Source: Prevotellamassilia sp.
Lineage (GTDB): Bacteria > Bacteroidota > Bacteroidia > Bacteroidales > Bacteroidaceae
Assembly (NCBI GenBank): GCA_018383375.1
Contig: JAHAWW010000040.1
Location: 1-45,350 of the forward strand
DNA: 45,350 bases
Direction of reading: 5' to 3'
In this document: positions 31,066 through 39,216 of the stretch, in pieces
How the letters are laid out: the number at the start of each line of letters is the position of its first letter
How positions within the stretch are numbered: position 1 is the first letter of the stretch
Made by a program: the position numbers and the translations under genes
Notes under the pieces: model-generated
Database searches by the model: none
What the model saw: the letters and a program-made list of their open reading frames with translations, nothing else
Told to the model about the DNA's origin: nothing

Positions 31066-31838
31066 CGTATATTTAATGTAAGCAATGCAAGACAAAGTCC
31101 TAACGAAAGGCAGATAGTGGTGATGATTGCATCTGTCATCCTGCTTTGTGACACAACATAGTGACCATTTGTCATATCACTTATCGCATTGATAAATCTT
31201 ATCCCCGGTACGAGCCACAACACTGAGGTTCCCAGGGCAATCTGTGGCGTATCGCCAAAACCAAAGATGAAACACGACGAACCGACGATGGCTGATATAT
31301 AGGCCGCCAGAATGGTTGTAAATCTTATGTCCCAATGCCTTTCGGTCATATAGTTTTTATACACATTGCCGATGCATGTGGCGACAAACACCACTCCCAT
31401 GGCACACCAGTCGCCATCAAACAGACGGCAGAAAGAGAGATTGGCCAGCGCCGTCAGCAAAACGACTATCCATTTGTTTAGCCGTGGTTTTGAGATGATG
31501 TTTTTCATCTGCTCGCAAGCTGCCTGAAGGGGGATGTCGACAAACGACAAGCGACTCAACAAAGTGACGGTCTGCAGGTTTATGCCGTTTTTGTGGGTAT
31601 GTCCCACAAGGCTGTAATTGTGTCTGTGGTTTTTATCCCATACAGTCAGTAATATGCGTGAAGGGAGTAGCGATAGGTCGGAGACAACATTATAGCGTTG
31701 GGATATGCGTTCCACACAATGCTCTATACGCGAAGTGGTGGCACCTGCCGAGAGCATAGCTGTGGCATATTCCTCTATAAATCGGCAAACAATTTTGAGT
31801 CTTGTGTGCTCATCGGCCGCTGATTGCTCAGTCTTCAT
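31056..31838 (-). CDS. Threonine/serine exporter, N-terminal subunit (YjjP/ThrE_1-like)
   Basis: The 260-aa protein starts MKTEQSAADEHTRL in my call. A soluble N-terminal part carries the family patterns EEYATAMLSAGATTSRIEHC near 20-39 and LLPSRILLTVWDKNHRH. Four or five membrane helices follow (WIVVLLTALANLSFCRLF and TILAAYISAIVGSSCFIFGF are clear). LGTSVLWLVPGIRFINAISD near 205-225 is a conserved ThrE_1 segment. Longer starts to 31874 exist, but 31838 leaves an 11-bp overlap with the preceding 63-aa gene, typical of coupling. It forms the exporter with the YjjB-like subunit. Confidence 0.88.
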   Translation of the reverse strand: MKTEQSAADEHTRLKIVCRFIEEYATAMLSAGATTSRIEHCVERISQRYNVVSDLSLLPSRILLTVWDKNHRHNYSLVGHTHKNGINLQTVTLLSRLSFVDIPLQAACEQMKNIISKPRLNKWIVVLLTALANLSFCRLFDGDWCAMGVVFVATCIGNVYKNYMTERHWDIRFTTILAAYISAIVGSSCFIFGFGDTPQIALGTSVLWLVPGIRFINAISDMTNGHYVVSQSRMTDAIITTICLSLGLCLALLTLNIRWK

Positions 31839-32019
31839 AATCATCATCGTATTCATCAATTCTTGTGTCGCCATACGAAATGATGTGCAATCGCTTGTTG
31901 ATTTTCCAAACCTTCAGAATGAGTTTGATGGTCGGTTTTAGCAGCACAGCTCCCAAGACAAGTGCCCACACGAGCCATGCGTATTGGTTGGCCGTAGTTT
32001 CTTCAATGATGTATTCCAT
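31828..32019 (-). CDS. 63-aa single-span membrane mini-protein
   Basis: The product begins MEYIIEETTANQYAWLVWAL and has one hydrophobic segment near 13-35 (WLVWALVLGAVLLKPTIKLI), a basic stretch (KVWKINKRLH), and a very acidic end (DEYDDDYED). It overlaps the YjjP-like gene by 11 bp and is first in the exporter operon. I do not recognise a family. Its position suggests an accessory or regulatory subunit of the exporter. Short length leaves some doubt, but the charge layout looks like a real membrane protein. Confidence 0.6.
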   Translation of the reverse strand: MEYIIEETTANQYAWLVWALVLGAVLLKPTIKLILKVWKINKRLHIISYGDTRIDEYDDDYED

Positions 32020-32117
32020 AATGCTCTATTTGTTTAAATAATCATTTTTCGGGTGCAAAACTACGGCTACAATCAAACAGCGCGAAGGGATGTCTATTGA
32101 TTGTTTCGATAATGGCT

Positions 32118-32156
32118 ATCTATAGTTTTTAATAATCATAATATATAAAACTATCG
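32118..32156. promoter_or_regulatory. Candidate LysR operator in the divergent gap
   Basis: CTATAGTTTT (32120-32129) and AAAACTATCG (32147-32156) form an inverted repeat separated by A+T-rich DNA. It lies between the divergent exporter operon and the LysR gene, where LysR regulators normally bind. A second related ATTATAG is near 32163. Confidence 0.5.
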
Positions 32157-32236
32157 ATAATAATTATAGCAAACTGCAGCCTGTATGATTTATTTATTAT
32201 ACGTTTGCAGCTGTTTTTATCAACGATGCAATTAGA

Positions 32237-33142
32237 ATGGAATTAAGACAACTGAGATATTTTGTAAACGTGGCTGAGGCAAATAGCATCAGTGAGGCTT
32301 CGAGATTGCTCAACATCACGCAAAGCACGCTGTCGCAACAGGTCAAACAGTTGGAGAATGAGTTGGGCGTAATGCTCTTTGAACGTTCCTCCCATCGTGT
32401 ATGTCTGACAGACGTTGGGGAGGTGTTCCTTCCTGAAGCCAAGCGCACGCTGCATGCCGCAGATATATGTATAGACAAAATGAACGATATAAGGGGCCTA
32501 AAGGCCGGCTGTCTCAACATCGGCTCTACCTTTTCGTTCATTCCGTTACTCAAGGATACGGTGTTGCTTTTTATGAAAGAATATCCCAACATCAAGCTCA
32601 ACATTCATTGCCACGATATGGAGACTTTGCTGCGCATGGTGAGGGAACGTGAACTCGATGTGGCGTTGAGCTATAAGCCTACGAGCGTAAGTCCTGAGAT
32701 AGAGTCGCATATATTGTTTGACAATCAGTTGGCCGTTGTTGTTTCCGAGCAACACCCTCTTGCCGATGCCGAAAAGGTGAGATGTGCCGACCTCAAGCGC
32801 TTTCCCTTTGTCATGCCGGCAAAAGGGCTTCAAGCCCGCAACGCATTCGATTTATTGATTAAAGGCTCAGAAAATCAATTTAATGTGAGGCTGGAAATTA
32901 ACGAAGTAAATGTCATCATCGACCTCGTAAGGTCGTCGAAATTTCTTGTCACGGTTATCAGCCAGGCTGCCGTAAGTCATATTCCGGGCATCAAAGTCAT
33001 TACCCTCGACCATCCCCACACACAGATGGAAGGTTCGTTTCATATACTCAAAGATAGTTATACGAAGCGTAGCACAAAGGAATTTCTCAAAATGCTTTGT
33101 CAAAACAAATCCTATAACATGGCATTGCTTGACATGCTTTGA
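32237..33142 (+). CDS. LysR-family transcriptional regulator
   Basis: The 301-aa protein has the N-terminal winged helix-turn-helix (MELRQLRYFVNVAEANSISE, then LNITQSTLSQQVKQLENELG near 28-47) and an effector-binding domain from about 90 (LNIGSTFSFIPLLKDTVLLF). It reads divergently from the exporter operon 217 bp away, the standard arrangement for a LysR regulator and its target. The inducer could be an amino acid or peptide, given the exporter. Sequence around it is more A+T-rich than the flanking genes, and the module lies next to tRNA genes. Confidence 0.92.
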   Translation: MELRQLRYFVNVAEANSISEASRLLNITQSTLSQQVKQLENELGVMLFERSSHRVCLTDVGEVFLPEAKRTLHAADICIDKMNDIRGLKAGCLNIGSTFSFIPLLKDTVLLFMKEYPNIKLNIHCHDMETLLRMVRERELDVALSYKPTSVSPEIESHILFDNQLAVVVSEQHPLADAEKVRCADLKRFPFVMPAKGLQARNAFDLLIKGSENQFNVRLEINEVNVIIDLVRSSKFLVTVISQAAVSHIPGIKVITLDHPHTQMEGSFHILKDSYTKRSTKEFLKMLCQNKSYNMALLDML

Positions 33143-33143
33143 G

Positions 33144-33332
33144 TTGCACCACCTTTCGCCTGACGGCGCAAGGTAGGCCGCGGCTCGGGAATGGCAAATT
33201 AAAACAAGTTTTTTTGGCCTTTGCTCTCGCTTGCACTACCTTTCGCCTAACGGCGCAAGGTAGGCCGCGGCTCGGGAATGGCAAATTAAAACAAGTTTTA
33301 TTTGCCATTCCACTCGCCTTGCACTACCTTTG
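33144..33332 (+). repeat. 87/88-bp tandem promoter repeat, 2.1 units
   Basis: Two full units start at 33144 and 33231, and a third begins at 33319. Each starts TTGCACYACCTTT and continues GGCGCAAGGTAGGCCGCGG, then CTCGGGAATGGCAAATTAA and AACAAGTTTT. Each unit junction forms a promoter: CACCTTTC (33150), TACCTTTC (33237) and TACCTTTG (33325), spaced 87 and 88 bp. In the first two units the -7 box sits inside a hairpin (CTACCTT, inner CGCC/GGCG, AAGGTAG). The last unit has lost that hairpin and has the best consensus. Confidence 0.85.
33301..33332 (+). promoter_or_regulatory. Promoter for the GH20 gene
   Basis: TTTG (33301-33304), 20 nt, TACCTTTG (33325-33332). It is the final unit of the tandem promoter repeat and lies 53 bp before the ATG. 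Confidence 0.82.
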
Positions 33333-33385
33333 TACACCAGAAAACCACCTTTCTGAAAAACACAACCTTCACAAACTTATTTTTT

Positions 33386-35413
33386 ATGAAGAGAAAAACC
33401 TTCTCGCTGCGACACATCGTCTGCGCAGCCGTCTGTGCTATGGGCTTCACACTGAGCGCTATGGCACAAGTTAATCCCAAGCCCTTCGTCGTGCCCGAAC
33501 TCACCTCGTGGACCGGAGCCGAAGGTCAGTTCGTCCCCTCAGGCCGCGTGGTCTATACGGGTGGTAAAGACGCCGAAGCCGCTGCCCGCCTCTTTGCCAA
33601 CGACTATGCCGCTCTCACCGGCAAATCTCTCACCGTGACCAAAGGCAAGGCTGCCAAAGGCGATTTCGCCATCGTGCTCAAAAAAGACAAATCACTCGGC
33701 AAAGAAGGCTACAGCCTCAACATCGCCGACGTGACCACCATCACCGCCGCCAACACTCAGGCACTCATCTGGGGCACACGCACCGCGCTGCAACTCACCG
33801 ACCAGGCCGACAAAACCACACGCGCACTGCCCAAAGGCTCCACCAAAGACATCCCACAATATGCCCTGCGCGGCTTTATGATTGACTGCGGACGCAAATT
33901 CATTCCGATGAACTACCTGCGCAACCTCGTCAAGATGATGTCTTATTATAAGATGAATACACTCCAAGTCCACCTCAACGACAACGGATTTCGCCAATTC
34001 TTCGGCAACGACTGGGCTAAAACCCAAGCGGCCTTCCGCCTCGAGAGCGACACCTACCCCGGACTCGCCGCAAAAGACGGCCACTACACCAAGTCCGAGT
34101 TTATCGAACTGCAAAAGTTGGCCGAAACCTATGGCGTGGAAATTATCCCCGAAATCGACGCCCCGGCCCACACACTGGCTTTCACCCACTACCGACCGGA
34201 ACTGGGCTCTGAAAAATACGGCATGGACCATCTCGACATCTTCAAACCCGAGACCTACGAGTTTCTCGACGGCCTCTACAAGGAATATCTTGAAGGCAAA
34301 GAACCCGTATTCCGCGGCAAACGCGTGCACATCGGCACCGACGAGTTTTCAAACGCCACCAAAGAGTTGGTCGAACAATTCCGTCACTTTGCCAACCACT
34401 ATATCAACTATGTGGAGAAATATGGCAAACAAGCCGTGCTTTGGGGCTCACTGACTCACGCCAACGGCGACACTCCCGTCAAGTCTGAGAACGTCTTGAT
34501 GAGTTGCTGGTATAATGGTTTTGCGCAGCCCAAAGATATGAAAGAGCAAGGCTATCAGCTCATTAGCATCCCCGATGGATATGTCTATATCGTGCCGGCC
34601 GCCGGCTATTATTATGACTATCTCAACTGCCAGTGGCTCTACGACAGCTGGACGCCTGCCAACATCGGCGGTGTGCAGTTTGAAGAGCAAGACCCCAGCA
34701 TCGAGGGCGGTATGTTTGCCGTCTGGAACGACCACGCCGGCAACGGCATCTCGGTCAAAGACATCCACGACCGCGTGTTCCCGGCTCTTCAAACTCTGGC
34801 CGTGAAATGCTGGAGCGGCAAAAAGACTTCACTGCCCTACGGCGAGTTTGACACCCGTCGAAAGACCCTTGTCGAAGCTCCGGGTGTGAACGAAGCCGGA
34901 CGCCTTGAGGCTCCCGTGCAGGTGGCCGAGGTGAAGCCCGGACAGACACTCGACGTGGAAGAGGTGGGCTATGACTACACCGTCTCGTTCACCATCGACG
35001 CCAAGGCCGAAGCCAAAGGCACGGTGCTGTTCGCCTCCGAAAACGCCACTTTCTATCTCTCCGACCCGCGCACAGGCCGCCTGGGTTTTGCCCGCGACGG
35101 CTATCTCAACACCTTCAACTACAGCCTGCCGGCCGACCAAACCGTCAAAGTGACCATCCAGGGCAACAACAAAATGACCCGCCTGCTCATCAACGACAAG
35201 GTCAAAGAAGAGCTCGGCCCACAGACCATCTATGCCCTGCGCGAACAAGACCACACCAACTACCAATATGGCGTGGAAGGCGCTTGGCAGCCCGAGATGT
35301 ACAACCCGCAGGTGCGTATGTACTACCAGCGCACACTCGTGTTCCCGCTCCGCAAAGCCGGCGACTTCAAGAGCCGCGTGACCAATCTGAGCGTGAAAAA
35401 CGGCATCGACTGA
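33386..35413 (+). CDS. Secreted beta-N-acetylhexosaminidase, GH20
   Basis: The 675-aa enzyme starts at MKRKTFSLRHIVCAAVCAMG with a Sec signal peptide (cleavage after SAMA near 27). A GH20b-like domain covers about 30-160. The GH20 barrel starts at ALRGFMIDCGRKFIPMNYL near 166. The catalytic pair is Asp319-Glu320 in HIGTDEFS. IIPEIDAPAHTLAF and GVQFEEQDPSIEGGMFAVWN are further barrel motifs. The C-terminal 150 residues form a beta-rich extra domain. It releases GlcNAc or GalNAc from host glycans or chitin-like chains in the periplasm or at the surface. An in-frame codon at 33302 lies in the promoter, so I reject that start. Confidence 0.93.
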   Translation: MKRKTFSLRHIVCAAVCAMGFTLSAMAQVNPKPFVVPELTSWTGAEGQFVPSGRVVYTGGKDAEAAARLFANDYAALTGKSLTVTKGKAAKGDFAIVLKKDKSLGKEGYSLNIADVTTITAANTQALIWGTRTALQLTDQADKTTRALPKGSTKDIPQYALRGFMIDCGRKFIPMNYLRNLVKMMSYYKMNTLQVHLNDNGFRQFFGNDWAKTQAAFRLESDTYPGLAAKDGHYTKSEFIELQKLAETYGVEIIPEIDAPAHTLAFTHYRPELGSEKYGMDHLDIFKPETYEFLDGLYKEYLEGKEPVFRGKRVHIGTDEFSNATKELVEQFRHFANHYINYVEKYGKQAVLWGSLTHANGDTPVKSENVLMSCWYNGFAQPKDMKEQGYQLISIPDGYVYIVPAAGYYYDYLNCQWLYDSWTPANIGGVQFEEQDPSIEGGMFAVWNDHAGNGISVKDIHDRVFPALQTLAVKCWSGKKTSLPYGEFDTRRKTLVEAPGVNEAGRLEAPVQVAEVKPGQTLDVEEVGYDYTVSFTIDAKAEAKGTVLFASENATFYLSDPRTGRLGFARDGYLNTFNYSLPADQTVKVTIQGNNKMTRLLINDKVKEELGPQTIYALREQDHTNYQYGVEGAWQPEMYNPQVRMYYQRTLVFPLRKAGDFKSRVTNLSVKNGID

Positions 35414-35487
35414 AACACGACGCAACACAGACAACACCGCTTGTCGGCGGCAACCTTATTGTCTTTTTCGTCGTCGCACGAAAAGCC

Positions 35488-35600
35488 TAAATTTGATGTA
35501 GCATATAAGAGAGAGGACCTAATTGGCCCTCTCTTTTTGTGTTTCAACGCCTTACGGGCATAAGGATTGTTTTTTCGGCGATAAGGACAGTTTTTTCGGG
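35488..35600 (+). repeat. Start-stop cassette, copy 3
   Basis: On the plus strand: TAAATTTG (35488-35495), the leader ATGTAGCATATAAG, hairpin AGAGAGGACC-taatt-GGCCCTCTCT (35510-35534), five T, TGTGTTTCAACGCCTTACGGG, TAAGGATTG (35561-35569), a T run with CGGCGA, then TAAGGACAG (35582-35590) and TTTTTTCGGGG. It aligns closely with minus-strand copy 1 in leader (GAYGTAGnAnATAAGA) and post-hairpin part, while the stem itself differs. The -33 element is only T-rich. Confidence 0.6.
35510..35538 (+). terminator. Hairpin terminator of cassette copy 3
   Basis: A 10-bp stem (one A-C mismatch) with a 5-nt loop and a T run. It could also end GH20 transcription, but the promoter box at 35488 between it and the GH20 stop suggests a separate short transcript. 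Confidence 0.85.
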
Positions 35601-35979
35601 GCTTATTCCAAGAAAAAATTGCTCACTTTTCGAGCGAAAAAAACGTTTTACGGCCATTTCAAAAAAGGCTTATGGGCCTTCTCAGGATTAGCCGCGAACA
35701 TTCAATAACTTTTATCTTATTGATATAATGAATTTTAGAACAATACCCAAAACCTTAACTTCAAACAGGATGGCTATTTAACGGAAATCTACACTATTTC
35801 AACAAACATTCAAAAGGAGTTAACAAGGCGTCACTGACGATTGGCATTTTTGAACATTCAGCGCCGCTCCACGCTGCCACAATCTTTCCAAACTACGTCA
35901 ATCTCATCCCAAACCACGCCAAACTTCACATTGCTTGCACTAAAATCACAAAAAAACGTCATTAAACTAAAATCTTTTC

Positions 35980-35987
35980 TACCTTTG
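35980..35987 (+). promoter_or_regulatory. -7 box for the tyrosine autokinase gene
   Basis: TACCTTTG followed by CA. No TTTG is seen 19-21 nt upstream. The leader to the ATG is about 75 nt. Confidence 0.55.
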
Positions 35988-36069
35988 CAAAATAAACGTT
36001 TAAACACACGAGCCGGCCACGCCAAACCACACAACGGACGGACGACTCATCACCCTATCCTCCCTCACG

Positions 36070-38475
36070 ATGACAAACAACAGAACGCAAGAAAAAGAAG
36101 AAGGCTTTAAACTCGTTGACTATTGGGTCATTTTTCTCAATAATTGGTATTGGTTCGTGCTCTCCGTGGTGATTGCCATGGGGCTGGCCGTGCTCAAGAT
36201 ATTGCGCACCACACCCATATACAACAGCACCACCCAGTTGCTCATCCAAGACGACAAAGACGGCGGCTCAAACATGAGCGGTTCGATACAAGACTTCAGC
36301 GACTTAGGCCTCATCAAAAACAACAGCAACGTCAACAACGAGATACTCACCATCAGCGCACCCATTATGATGCAGCAGACGGTGAAACGCCTGCAACTTG
36401 ACCTGCAGATGTCTGTCGAAGAGCAACTTCACAAAAAACCGCTCTACAACGATGCGCCAGTCAGCCTCAAACTCTCGGCCCCTCTCGGCACAGACATCAG
36501 TTTCGCCTTCACCCTCACTCCCACCAGCAGGAGCGAGGCCACACTCTCTGAGTTCAAAAGGTGGGGTAAAACCGAAGAGACCATCAACAAAACCATAACC
36601 GTGCGCTTCGGACAGACGGTCAAAACACCCATCGGCGATGTGACCATCGCAGCCACACCGTCTTGGGACGACAAGTTCATTGGCACGCCCATCTACGTCA
36701 CCAAATACCCCGTCACAGCCATAGGCAATATGTATGCCGACCGCCTCTCCATTGGTCTGGCCGACAAAGAGGCCACCGTGCTCAACATCTCCATTGCCGA
36801 TGAAGTGCCTGAGCGCGGACGCGACGTCTTGCTCACCCTCATCGACGTCTACAACGGGACTTGGATGAAGACGAAAAACCGCATTGCAGAGAGCACCTGC
36901 GAGTTTATCAACGAGCGTCTGGCCACCATCACCAAAGAGCTTGACGACGTGGACGAACAAATCTCTGACTACAAGAGCAACAACCTCATGCCCGACGTGC
37001 AGGCAGCGCTGGCAAAAGACATGCAGCAAAGCGGCAAAAACTTTGACAACTTGCTCCAACTCAACAACCAGCTGAGCATGGCCACCTTCCTGCGCGAACG
37101 ACTCACCGACCCCAACAAGGCCAACGACCTCTTGCCCGGCAATATGGGCTTCAACGGCAGCAGCCTCGACCAGCAAATCACTGAATACAACCGGCTGATG
37201 CTCGACCGCAGCACCTACATCGAAAACAGCGACGCCAACTCGCCGGCTGTGGTCGACCTCGACCGCAGACTGGCCGCACAAAAAACCGCTATCATACGCT
37301 CGGTCGACAACCTCATTGCCCAACTACACAAACAGGTGGCCAATGTGGAAAAGAGCGATGCCGCCATCAACAGCCAAATCGCCTCCAACCCCAAACAAGC
37401 CAAGGTGCTCAACTCCGTGCAACGGCAACAAAAAGTGAAAGAGTCGCTCTATATCTTCCTGCTCCAAAAACGAGAAGAAAACGAGCTTTCACGCACTTTC
37501 ACCTCCTATAATTCCAACATCATCCAGCCGCCCGTCTCTTCAACCAGTCCGGCCGCACCGCGCACTAAGGTCATATTCCTCATTGCCCTGCTCGTCGGCA
37601 TAGGCATCCCCGCAGGCATCATCTTCTTGCTCGAAATGCTCAACACCAAGGTGCGCGGCCGCAAAGACATCGAGAACCTCGACATCCCGCTCATTGGCGA
37701 GTTGCCCGACCTCTCGGGTAAACGCCACTGGTGGAGTCCCAAGAAAAACAAGTTCACACGCAGCATCGTGGTCGCAGAAGGCGGCAGAGACCTCATCAAC
37801 GAGGCGATGCGCAACTTGCGTACAAACTTGAACTACCTCTGCGAAAGCAGCAAGGGCAAGGTGGTTATGTTCACCTCGTTCAACCCCAACAGCGGCAAAT
37901 CGTTCATCTCGGCCAACATAGCCAAAGCCTACGCCCTCAAAGGCAACCGCGTGGCAGTGGTCGACCTCGACCTGCGCCACCGCTCGCTCAGCTACATGTG
38001 CCCCACCCGCAGCCACAGCCAAGGCATCTCGGTCTATCTCAACAATCAGACCGACAACATTGACGACATTCTCATCAACGACGCCTTTGGCGACAACGTC
38101 ACACTCGTGCCAGTGGGCATAGCCCCGCCCAACCCCACCGAGGTGTTGCAAAACGGCCGACTTGAACAACTCCTCAACGAACTCAAAGCCCGCTTCGACA
38201 TTATCTTGCTCGACTGTCCGCCCATTGAAATCGTGGCCGACGCCAACATCATCAAAGCCCAAGCCGACGTCACCGTCTTTGTCATTCGCGTAGGCGTGAT
38301 GGACCGACGCGCATTAGAACACGTGCAAGAACTCTACAAAGAGCAGACCTACAACAACTTCTGTCTCCTGCTCAACGGCACAAAGATTGTCTCCAGCCGC
38401 CTCTCAAGCTACCACTACGGCTACACCTACGGCTATAGCTATAACTACGGCGACTATTACCAAGACAAAAAATAA
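36070..38475 (+). CDS. Polysaccharide-biosynthesis tyrosine autokinase (Wzc-like, Wzz plus BY-kinase)
   Basis: The 801-aa inner-membrane protein has a Wzz domain between two membrane segments (near 25-42, WYWFVLSVVIAMGLAVLK, and near 500-520, VIFLIALLVGIGIPAGIIFL), with a long periplasmic coiled coil between. The cytosolic BY-kinase domain has Walker A FNPNSGKS (604-611), Walker A' VVDLDLRH near 630 and Walker B IILLDCPP (Asp715). The C terminus is a tyrosine cluster of nine Tyr (YHYGYTYGYSYNYGDYY), the autophosphorylation site. Such kinases control chain length and export of capsule or exopolysaccharide. The usual Wza-type export gene and glycosyltransferases are absent on both sides, so it is an orphan here. 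Confidence 0.93.
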   Translation: MTNNRTQEKEEGFKLVDYWVIFLNNWYWFVLSVVIAMGLAVLKILRTTPIYNSTTQLLIQDDKDGGSNMSGSIQDFSDLGLIKNNSNVNNEILTISAPIMMQQTVKRLQLDLQMSVEEQLHKKPLYNDAPVSLKLSAPLGTDISFAFTLTPTSRSEATLSEFKRWGKTEETINKTITVRFGQTVKTPIGDVTIAATPSWDDKFIGTPIYVTKYPVTAIGNMYADRLSIGLADKEATVLNISIADEVPERGRDVLLTLIDVYNGTWMKTKNRIAESTCEFINERLATITKELDDVDEQISDYKSNNLMPDVQAALAKDMQQSGKNFDNLLQLNNQLSMATFLRERLTDPNKANDLLPGNMGFNGSSLDQQITEYNRLMLDRSTYIENSDANSPAVVDLDRRLAAQKTAIIRSVDNLIAQLHKQVANVEKSDAAINSQIASNPKQAKVLNSVQRQQKVKESLYIFLLQKREENELSRTFTSYNSNIIQPPVSSTSPAAPRTKVIFLIALLVGIGIPAGIIFLLEMLNTKVRGRKDIENLDIPLIGELPDLSGKRHWWSPKKNKFTRSIVVAEGGRDLINEAMRNLRTNLNYLCESSKGKVVMFTSFNPNSGKSFISANIAKAYALKGNRVAVVDLDLRHRSLSYMCPTRSHSQGISVYLNNQTDNIDDILINDAFGDNVTLVPVGIAPPNPTEVLQNGRLEQLLNELKARFDIILLDCPPIEIVADANIIKAQADVTVFVIRVGVMDRRALEHVQELYKEQTYNNFCLLLNGTKIVSSRLSSYHYGYTYGYSYNYGDYYQDKK

Positions 38476-38502
38476 ACGGCCACACACAAACACCGCCACA
38501 TC

Positions 38503-38535
38503 AACCGCCCGACCCATACACGTTCGGGCGGTTTT
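38503..38535 (+). terminator. Rho-independent terminator of the autokinase gene
   Basis: ACCGCCCGA (38504-38512) pairs with TCGGGCGGT (38524-38532), flanked by A and T residues. Confidence 0.82.
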
Positions 38536-38763
38536 GATTAGAAAGGAATGGAGCGTTGTGCACGGTTGCATACCTCAACCCTTCATCGTCGCAACCGCCT
38601 GTTTATCGGCCTCCGGCACTGCCCTATGTAGAGTTGCAGCGCATCTCGGCATTTTTATTATCCGTATATACGCCCCCAAAAATCAACTATCCCTTTCGCA
38701 GGATGTCGGCCGAGAGGGCAATAAAATATCGCCATTGCCCCACCTCGTTTCGCCGTAAATCGC

Positions 38764-38771
38764 TAACTTTG
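38764..38771 (+). promoter_or_regulatory. -7 box for the VOC/phosphomutase pair
   Basis: TAACTTTG lies 26 bp before the VOC start codon. A -33 element is weak (ATTG about 26 nt upstream). Confidence 0.5.
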
Positions 38772-38797
38772 TCACATCACCACGACAACACAGTGTT

Positions 38798-39190
38798 ATG
38801 AAAAAGCAGATACAGGCCAAATTTGACCATTTCAATATCAACGTGACCAACTTGGAGCGCAGCATTGCCTTCTATCGCGAAGCGCTCGGCCTCGTCCCCG
38901 ACGGCGAAATCAACGGACCCGAAGGCGCCTTCAAAATTGTCTATCTCTCCAACCCCCTCTCTGATTTCAAACTTGAACTCACTTGGCTCCGCGACCATCC
39001 GCAAGCCTATGACTTGGGCGAATGCGAATTTCACATCTGTCTGCGCGTACCCGGCAACTACGACGAAACACGCGCCATGCACAAAGAGATGGGCTGCGTC
39101 TGCTACGAAAACAATGAGATGGGCCTCTATTTCATCAGCGACCCCGACGGCTACTGGATTGAAGTGTTGCCACTCGACAAGCAAGACTAA
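38798..39190 (+). CDS. VOC family (glyoxalase I-like) protein
   Basis: The 130-aa protein has two beta-alpha-beta-beta-beta units of the vicinal oxygen chelate fold: FDHFNINVTNLERSIAFYRE near 9-28 and YFISDPDGYWIEVLPL near 112-127. His11, Glu59 or nearby, and Glu124 could be metal ligands, as in lactoylglutathione lyases. Glutathione-dependent activity is unproven in this phylum. It starts 26 bp before the phosphosugar mutase gene and may be co-transcribed. Confidence 0.86.
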   Translation: MKKQIQAKFDHFNINVTNLERSIAFYREALGLVPDGEINGPEGAFKIVYLSNPLSDFKLELTWLRDHPQAYDLGECEFHICLRVPGNYDETRAMHKEMGCVCYENNEMGLYFISDPDGYWIEVLPLDKQD

Positions 39191-39216
39191 TCAAAAAAAA
39201 CAAATACATCACAATC

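Larger units (their letters stand above)
35414..36069. other. 656-bp intergenic region
   Basis: After the GH20 stop it holds cassette copy 3 (35488-35600), then about 370 bp of A+T-rich sequence with no clear signal, and a -7 box TACCTTTG at 35980-35987. CATTGCTTGCACTAAAATC near 35929-35948 resembles the core of the promoter repeat family. Confidence 0.6.
38476..38797. other. 322-bp intergenic region
   Basis: It contains the kinase terminator (38503-38535) and a -7 box TAACTTTG (38764-38771) for the VOC gene. The 230 bp between them show no gene or repeat I can support. Confidence 0.6.

Noticed and set aside
33144..33332. CRISPR array or insertion-sequence end suspected in the tandem repeat
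   Set aside because: There are only about two units of 87-88 bp, no alternating spacers, no cas genes, no transposase and no terminal inverted repeats.
36304..37323. 339-aa minus-strand frame inside the autokinase gene
   Set aside because: It is antisense to the Wzz coiled-coil region; the composition is that of a shadow frame.
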